Source: Chlamydiota bacterium
GTDB taxonomy: Bacteria; Auribacterota; Tritonobacteria; UBA1439
Assembly: GCA_012729785.1 (NCBI GenBank)
Contig: JAAYCL010000036.1
Coordinates: 123,174-155,645 of the forward strand
Reading direction: 5' to 3'
DNA: 32,472 nucleotides
The position numbers were made by a program, and so were the translations under genes. The notes beneath the pieces were generated by a model. It ran no database searches. It was given only the letters and a program-made list of their open reading frames with translations, and was not told the origin of the DNA. The stretch's first letter is position 1; each line of letters starts with the position of its first letter. Positions 31,807-32,472 of the stretch are shown here, piece by piece.

Positions 31807-31836
31807 CTGTCCCTCATCCGCCGCCCGTGGTACAAT
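31807..31836 (+). promoter_or_regulatory. Candidate promoter of the partial GT39-like gene, predicted leaderless
   Basis: CTGTCC (31807-31812), 18 bp, TACAAT (31831-31836), then seven bases to the ATG at 31844. The spacing matches that of the divergent GT39 gene. Confidence 0.45.
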
Positions 31837-31843
31837 GCGCCCG

Positions 31844-32472
31844 ATGAAGACCCGCGCCGCCTTCGCGCCGCTCGCCGTGTTTGTCGCCTCGCTGGCGGTC
31901 TTCTCGTTCTGCCGCTCGCTCCTCGTCGGGATCCGGGCGGAGGGCGTTCGCGCGACGAGGGCGTTCGCCGGCGACGAGCCGTCGTACCTGCTGCTCGCGC
32001 ACAGCCTCGCCGTCGACGGGGACCTCAACCTGCACAACAACGCGCTGAACCGGGACGGGCGCCGTTTCGGCGTCGAGCGGTGCGGCGGGCACATCGCGCG
32101 GAGGGATTGTGCCCGGGGCGAGGCATGGTCGATCCACACCCCCGGCCTCCCGCTCCTCATCGCGCCCGTCTACGCGCTGGCATTGCGGACGGGCCTTTCC
32201 CCCCGCGCCCTCGCCTGTATCCTCCTGAACCTCCTCGCCGCCCTCCTCGCCGTCAACACCTGGCTCCTCTGCGTCGACCTGGCCGGTGGCCGGGCCTCTT
32301 TGGACCGACCCGGCTGCGTGCCGCTCGTTTCCCCCCTGCTGGCCGTGGCGGCGGTCGTCCTCACCCCGCCGGTGATCTTCTACGCCAACCTGATCTACCC
32401 GGAACTCCCCGCGGCCCTGCTCGTCCTGTACGCGTTCCGCAAGGCCCTTCCCACCTGGAGCGGGGGAGCCGG
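31844..32472 (+). CDS. GT39-like membrane glycosyltransferase, partial (3' end outside window)
   Basis: The frame is open from the ATG to the end of the window, giving 209 codons. The protein begins with a hydrophobic helix (LAVFVASLAVFSF) and then has AFAGDEPSYLLLAHSLAVDGDLNLHNN. This GDEP-containing first loop is typical of one GT-C/GT39-related branch found in uncultured bacteria. SIHTPGLPLLIAPVYAL and three further hydrophobic segments follow. It probably transfers a sugar from a polyprenyl carrier in the inner membrane. It is divergent from the complete GT39-like gene and differs from it in the acidic motif (GDEP against NADE), so it is not a recent copy. Confidence 0.82.
   Translation, partial: MKTRAAFAPLAVFVASLAVFSFCRSLLVGIRAEGVRATRAFAGDEPSYLLLAHSLAVDGDLNLHNNALNRDGRRFGVERCGGHIARRDCARGEAWSIHTPGLPLLIAPVYALALRTGLSPRALACILLNLLAALLAVNTWLLCVDLAGGRASLDRPGCVPLVSPLLAVAAVVLTPPVIFYANLIYPELPAALLVLYAFRKALPTWSGGA

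Overview
The window is GC-rich (most codons end in G or C), very gene-dense, and reads as a chromosome segment of an anaerobic, diderm bacterium. The diderm envelope is inferred from a LolA-type carrier, a LolD/FtsX-type ABC exporter and several lipoproteins. Anaerobic life is suggested by a giant 2-hydroxyacyl-CoA dehydratase activase-type protein, a ferredoxin/FrhB-type protein, LarE and a carbamate kinase cluster. Secreted proteins with Pro/Thr linkers are common in uncultured PVC-type lineages such as Omnitrophota/Aureabacteria, but I cannot fix the phylum from this sequence. I see no rRNA, tRNA or CRISPR.

Layout. 1-211 holds an AT-rich 33-bp tandem repeat, possibly the end of an insertion sequence. 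212-1405 (-) is a secreted protein of unknown function. 1920-6607 (+) is an operon with a YgeW-like carbamoyltransferase, a small membrane protein, carbamate kinase (arcC), a threonine-synthase-type PLP enzyme and ornithine carbamoyltransferase (argF). A tandem AbrB-like protein follows (6766-7233). 7318-10605 (-) is a three-gene group: a secreted/anchored protein, a secreted endonuclease/exonuclease/phosphatase-fold protein and a Ppx/GppA phosphatase. 10781-12522 (+) carries small housekeeping-type genes: an FmdB zinc ribbon, a HIT protein, a 49-residue Cys-rich protein and an HNH nuclease. 12595-17720 (+) is larE, overlapped by the start codon of a 1427-residue activase/reductase fusion. 17755-21823 (-) is a five-gene Lol-like envelope operon. 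A divergent secreted protein (21951-22589) ends at the clearest rho-independent terminator. 22697-31658 (-) is a six-gene surface-polysaccharide-type block: GT39-like membrane transferase, GT4, asparagine synthetase, alpha/beta hydrolase, radical SAM/SPASM protein and FrhB-like protein. A second GT39-like gene starts divergently at 31844 and runs off the window.

How the genes may work together. The carbamoyltransferase/carbamate kinase/PLP-lyase set could phosphorolyse ureido compounds to make ATP and deaminate the resulting amino acid. LarE carries the three cysteines of the [4Fe-4S]-type enzyme and is translationally coupled to an ATP-driven low-potential electron-transfer protein, which is an unexpected pairing. 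The Lol-like operon combines two LolA/LolB-fold lipoproteins, one ABC transporter and a VTT/DedA-like membrane protein.

Regulation. Hexamers close to TATACT sit upstream of most transcription units. They fall into two groups: five starts have the -10 box only 7-11 nt from the start codon and no Shine-Dalgarno sequence (predicted leaderless or nearly so), and five have longer leaders with a good Shine-Dalgarno.
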